Shown: positions 61,055 through 64,000 of the stretch, in pieces
Position numbering within the stretch: position 1 is the stretch's first letter
Layout of the letters: every line of letters starts with the position of its first letter
NCBI GenBank assembly: GCA_944739405.2
Contig: OX123182.2
Span: 54,315,183 to 54,379,182 of the forward strand
Length of the DNA: 64,000 nucleotides
From: Euclidia mi
Lineage: Eukaryota; Arthropoda; Insecta; Lepidoptera; Erebidae
Direction of reading: 5' to 3'
Notes under the pieces: model-generated
What the model saw: only the letters and a program-made list of their open reading frames with translations
Databases searched by the model: none
What the model was told of the DNA's origin: nothing
Made by a program: the position numbers and the translations under genes

Positions 61055-61678
61055 TTAATTTTGTAGTAATTTTATGTTTTCTAGCCTTTGAGCATTACTG
61101 ATACTCTTTTTTAAGACTTTACTGTATGTCTTATATTTATTTTTGTAAGATTGACTGACGCCCTTATTAAATGTGCATCTTAACTTTCGTTTTTTTGCAC
61201 ATGATATTCTTAAGCCCTTAGTAATCCACGCATGGTTTTTGGACTTCATATTTATTTTTACTTTATTTATTGGAAAACAGAGATCAAAAAATAATAACAA
61301 TGTATCGTGAAAATTTTGGAAGGCCTCATTCACATCTGGCATTATATATAGGTCTGTCCATGAGAGAGGTTCAATCGATTTTAAGAATTTTATTAGATTA
61401 TCAGCGCTGTAATCACGCTTATATACACACCATCGCTCTTTGGCTTGAACTAAGCATTTTACCGGTAACGATAATATTTGACATGTCTCGTGCTCTGAGA
61501 GACCTGAAGGTACAACAGTACCTATAGCATTGGGTTCATTGCTAAGAATTTGATCTAGACAGGAATTTATCCTAGTTGGCTCATTTATGTGATTCTTTAT
61601 ATTATAGTTCTTTAAAATATTTAGATATTCGTTGCGAACTGTTGAAACTTTTAAAAGATCTATTTTAAAATCGCCCAA
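61055..61678 (-). pseudogene. CR1-group LINE endonuclease C-terminal part and linker
   Basis: Begins MGDFKIDLLK (D of the G-D-F-N motif, with N replaced by K) and continues with SCLDQILSNEP and SGLSEHETCQIL, where the family has S-D-H. The basic linker KNHAWITKGLRISCAKKRKL joins endonuclease to RT. Two of the endonuclease catalytic residues appear changed. Confidence 0.75.
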
Positions 61679-61684
61679 TATAAC

Positions 61685-62584
61685 TTATTTCTTTTTAGTT
61701 TTTGAACGATATTTATTTAATAATATTTCTAAGTTCTGTAGAAAAACATTAGGTTTACAATTGGGTATTGTATATATACGAATAACAATCAGTTTATATT
61801 GTGAAAATTCTACACTACAACATTCAAAAGTAAGTTCTGCGGCCATTGTTTTAATCCATGGTATTTTGTTCGGTGTTAAATGATCTTTGCACAATATACA
61901 AACACCGCCGCGCATTTGTTTTCTTCTAGCGTAGAAGTCGGCAAGTTTGTATCCATTTATATGTATATTTGATTCATCACCAGATCTGACGAAAGTCTCT
62001 GAAAGACATAATATATCGATATTGTAATTCTTTTCAATCCTAAGCTCCTTTAATGTTATTTTTAATATATCTAATTTTGATAAAAGTCCTGCTATGTTTT
62101 GGTGTAAAATTTTAATACTATGTTTTGCAATCGCTTCTTTCTCTTTAGTTTCGAAAAAATGACTTGTTGGTAGCGTTCTCATTAGTTGTAAAGGATATTG
62201 CAGATTGCTCATCTTTTTAGTAACTAGAGGAAAGTATTCCAATATACTCTTTTGTTTTTTAATTATTTGCTTAGCATTATACTTGATATGGTTCATATGG
62301 TTGCATGGTATTCCACTATGGGTGTCCTGTGAATTATATTGCATGTGTTTCTTATATGTTGGTATAAATTTAAGATTGTAATCTATAGAATCTATGAGCA
62401 GATTAAGTTTGCGACATGTTTGAAAATCGTTATTGTTTCTAGGATGATAGGCATATAAATAGTGACAATTTGTGAAGTTCTGACAAGTTAATTTGAGCAT
62501 ATTGTTCAACATTTTTACATTTAGATATTTATTGTTACATACATTAAAAATAATTACCGTATTTTTATACAATTTTTTAGACAA
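61685..62584 (-). pseudogene. LINE N-terminal region (possible SGNH-like) and endonuclease start
   Basis: 299 residues. The second half is APE endonuclease: IKILHQNIAGLLSKLD (N), ILCLSETF (E) and RGGVCILC. The first half has no zinc finger; NTVIIFNVC, LKLTCQNFTNCHYLY and GIPCNHMNHIKYNAK resemble the core strand, a helix and the G-x-H-x-N end of SGNH-type hydrolase domains that some CR1-type LINEs carry. That assignment is tentative, and the catalytic histidine site reads C-N-H-M-N. The endonuclease is continuous with this domain in one frame. Confidence 0.6.
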
Positions 62585-62880
62585 GCGGATAATTCTATTG
62601 AAAATTCAGTAGGGTTGGCATCATTTTCAGCTATACCTAGCACGATTTTGTCGTGCTCATTGACTTGCAGATTCTCACAGCATCTTAATATTTCAGACGT
62701 ATCCGCGTGTGGCTTTGTGAAGGCGTATATGTCATAATGTTCGTATTTGTTGTGCTCTCTTGATTTAATAAGCTTTGCTTTCTTTTCTCTTTGCATTTCA
62801 GTGCAGAATTGGAGCATGAACGTAATAATTGATTGGATTATACCTTTCATTGGACGGCGTGCTACGTGATCCCAGTACAT
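62554..62880 (-). pseudogene. LINE N-terminal fragment upstream of a frameshift
   Basis: 108 residues ending with overlap of the next frame. HDKIVLGIAENDANPTEF resembles the G-x-N-D block of SGNH hydrolases, which supports the assignment made for the following frame. The frameshift lies near 62565-62580. The start is not defined. Confidence 0.5.
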
Positions 62881-64000
62881 GGTTGGTGGATGCGAGAGAA
62901 TTTATTTACTAACTGTGACAATAAAACGCGTTATCTACGTCATATAAATTCATTGGTTCCGAACACTGGGCGCCGCTACATGAATAAAATATATTGTAGC
63001 TTAAAAGTTTACCGTGCAACGTTGTTTTTTTGATAGTAAACCAAAAAAGCTTTTGTTTGTTTTTCGCCCCAGCGATTATCGCGTGCCACTTGCTTATGAA
63101 AATAACATGCATGAATTGATTTTCATAATAAGATTTTATTACAATATTGTTGAGTTAGGTCTTATTGGTGAGTTTATTGCAGTCTTGTGAATACCATTCT
63201 TATGCTGTATTGGTTCAGCAAATAACTTGACGAAAATTACTAAAAGCTGTTTTAGCTTTTTATCAACTTTATATTCTAACATAGCTTGTATCGCTGTTTT
63301 CTTTAAAAAGCATTAATTGAACGGACAAAAGAAAAAAATCGGATTCAAAGCGGCAATTTGTGAAACTCACTAAGTACTGGCCCTTATGAGGATTTAACCC
63401 TTATTCATTCACAAATATTGCAGCAACTGTGCATTCAAACAATTGATAAAATTTTACGTGGAGACGAATAAGTCAATTACAAGTTTGCCCCTAACAACGC
63501 GAAAATGTATATAAAATAGAATATTATATAATTTCGCTTCAATAACAAAATAATACGCATTCATTGTTAAACTATCTGGTAAAGAGCTGCGCACCTTTTC
63601 ACCTAAGAGCGCGAGACATGTCTAGACGGGCTCCAGTGGCCCGGTTCGTTCAGTAATATTGTGGCTTCCCACACTAAATATCAGCCACAATGCTCTTGTG
63701 GATAAAAATCCGACGTAAAATGCCCAGCATCCTTCCCCGGTTGTCTGAGCATCTTTTGAACTTTCAAAAAATCCTTCCCGGTAGCGAAAATTCTCTCACG
63801 TGCCTATCTATATTTCAATGTCTACGGAAAAGTCAATCCTCTTCGAGTAGTGTGCTTATGTGGAAAAGGGTAAAAATCTAAGTATATTGGCTAATGTTGC
63901 TCTGATATTGGAAGTAAACAGGTTGTGACGCGGGTACCGTTTGTAGACGTGCCGTACTGATTTACATGAAATGACGCCTATACCAACATTACAAATGTAT
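62881..64000. other. No recognised feature
   Basis: AT-rich, with chance ORFs only. The part next to 62881 may contain the 5' end of the antisense LINE. A small inverted pair tgtggcttcccacac / atcagccacaatg lies near 63660-63690. No exon or named repeat seen. Confidence 0.4.

Larger units (their letters stand above)
59052..62880 (-). mobile_element. CR1-group LINE, antisense, decayed
   Basis: On the minus strand: an upstream ORF, APE endonuclease, RT and a C-terminal tail, then a 3' end with the repeated octamer aatggttt (59058-59092 as aaaccatt). Short-repeat 3' ends of this kind are usual for CR1-type elements. Frameshifts and an internal RT deletion make it non-functional. Confidence 0.75.

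Overview
This is eukaryotic nuclear DNA, almost certainly from an insect and most likely a moth or butterfly (Lepidoptera). The evidence is indirect. The window is AT-rich and has no operons. It is dense in transposable elements whose 3' ends (gcctgaaataaa tails, TGATGATGA-tailed SINE ends, Helitron ends with gggcaaaagctag) and families (R4/Dong-like LINE, BEL/Pao, mariner-like, Penelope-like) resemble those of lepidopteran genomes. I recognise no host gene, rRNA gene or functional tRNA gene. The window is essentially one mosaic of nested and rearranged transposable elements.

Region by region. 0.2-1.7 kb: a diverged, inverted copy of 43.9-45.4 kb. 2.6-7.3 kb: a CR1/L2-group LINE whose two ORFs are both open. 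7.6-12.8 kb: a decayed Ty3/Gypsy element with a tRNA-Pro-type primer-binding site, split by a 5'-truncated Penelope-like element (8.9-10.3 kb). 12.8-16.7 kb: an antisense APE-type LINE with ORF1, endonuclease and RT, broken by several stops. 17-22.4 kb: old fragments (tRNA-derived SINE, LINE tail, RTE-like tail, mariner 3' end, Helitron-like element, a 25-bp perfect hairpin, a SINE).

22.4-40.8 kb: the most striking object, a head-to-tail array of six copies (five of about 3.4 kb and one partial) of a gag-less, protease-less BEL/Pao retrotransposon on the minus strand. Neighbouring units share one LTR. Every unit carries the same LTR-to-RT deletion junction and the same frameshift just before the RT catalytic motif. 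A defective founder therefore seems to have been multiplied as DNA rather than by new retrotransposition.

40.8-43.5 kb: a SINE, a short Helitron and a LINE tail. 43.5-58.0 kb: a very large inverted repeat (inner arms 46382-51294 and 52601-57811), nearly identical between arms. It carries two opposed copies of an R4/Dong-like LINE with a restriction-like endonuclease domain, and its 1.3-kb spacer holds a solo LTR of the same BEL/Pao family as the array. 59.0-62.9 kb: an antisense CR1-group LINE with a possible SGNH-like domain. The rest has no recognised content.

The genes do not form a pathway; each set served its own element. Read together, the TE saturation, the tandem retroelement array and the near-identical palindrome suggest recombination-poor or heterochromatic DNA (for example a W chromosome or pericentromere), possibly a small-RNA-producing locus. 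That part is inference. A collapsed or chimeric assembly must be excluded first.
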